Origin: an uncultured Pseudomonadota bacterium
GTDB taxonomy: Bacteria > Pseudomonadota > Gammaproteobacteria > Burkholderiales > Nitrosomonadaceae
Direction of reading: 5' to 3'
Length of the DNA stretch: 6,118 nt
NCBI GenBank assembly: GCA_903957805.1
Contig: CAJBQQ010000195.1
Span: forward strand, 1-6,118
Of the stretch, positions 6,067 through 6,118 are shown one piece after another. The notes under the pieces were generated by a model. It made no database searches. It saw only the letters and a program-made list of their open reading frames with translations, and was not told the DNA's origin. A program made the position numbers and the translations under genes. Position 1 is the first letter of the stretch. Each line of letters begins with the position of its first letter.

Positions 6067-6118
6067 GACTTTTATCCTTGATCTGCTCCCACCCTGCGAA
6101 TTGCAGAGCGGAAAAGAG
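6067..6118 (-). other. Leader region of rpmE
   Basis: The 52 bases upstream of rpmE contain its ribosome-binding site and a small inverted repeat (CTGC 6094-6097 and GCAG 6103-6106 around GAATT). L31 leaders are autoregulatory in several bacterial groups (established for E. coli rpmE and known as L31 leader RNA families), so control of this kind is possible here. The window ends before any full RNA structure or promoter can be judged. Confidence 0.25.

Noticed and set aside
1..6118. Insertion sequences, CRISPR arrays, tRNA or rRNA genes, toxin-antitoxin or phage genes
   Set aside because: No repeats of array type, transposase, integrase or RNA gene signatures were seen on either strand; every gene-length stretch is explained by chromosomal genes.

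Overview
The window most resembles a chromosomal stretch of a proteobacterium, probably a betaproteobacterium. This is inferred from protein similarity recalled from memory: an E. coli-like class I aldolase, a zinc-type L31, an E. coli-type soluble pyrophosphatase and a DUF3025 protein. A member of the Nitrosomonadales is possible, but this window alone cannot settle it. All genes look intact except the one cut by the left edge. I see no mobile element, CRISPR array, tRNA or rRNA.

Layout. Left edge, minus strand: the first 82 codons of inorganic pyrophosphatase (ppa). A compact intergenic region of about 150 bp (249-402) follows, with back-to-back promoter candidates. Plus strand, 403-4292: a co-directional cluster of a 12-TM MFS transporter, a DUF3025 protein (GTG start overlapping the transporter stop by 4 bp), a short cytosolic glycerophosphodiester phosphodiesterase (16 bp gap) and class I fructose-bisphosphate aldolase fbaB (62 bp gap, with a small AT-rich inverted repeat). 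Minus strand, right part: rpmE (ribosomal protein L31), a strong intrinsic terminator, then a 489-residue M48 metallopeptidase lipoprotein. The M48 gene ends 6 bp from the convergent end of fbaB.

How the genes may work together. GDPD releases sn-glycerol 3-phosphate from phospholipid head-group diesters. Oxidised to DHAP, this is a substrate of the aldolase, so the plus-strand cluster could link lipid turnover to glycolysis or gluconeogenesis, with the MFS protein moving an unidentified solute and DUF3025 in an unknown role. This link is inference from gene order. ppa and rpmE are housekeeping genes. The M48 lipoprotein probably serves envelope protein quality control.

I found no convincing novel large system. 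The points most worth checking are the DUF3025-containing cluster, the terminator squeezed between rpmE and the M48 start, the shortened GDPD, and a possible 10-codon upstream ORF in the transporter leader.
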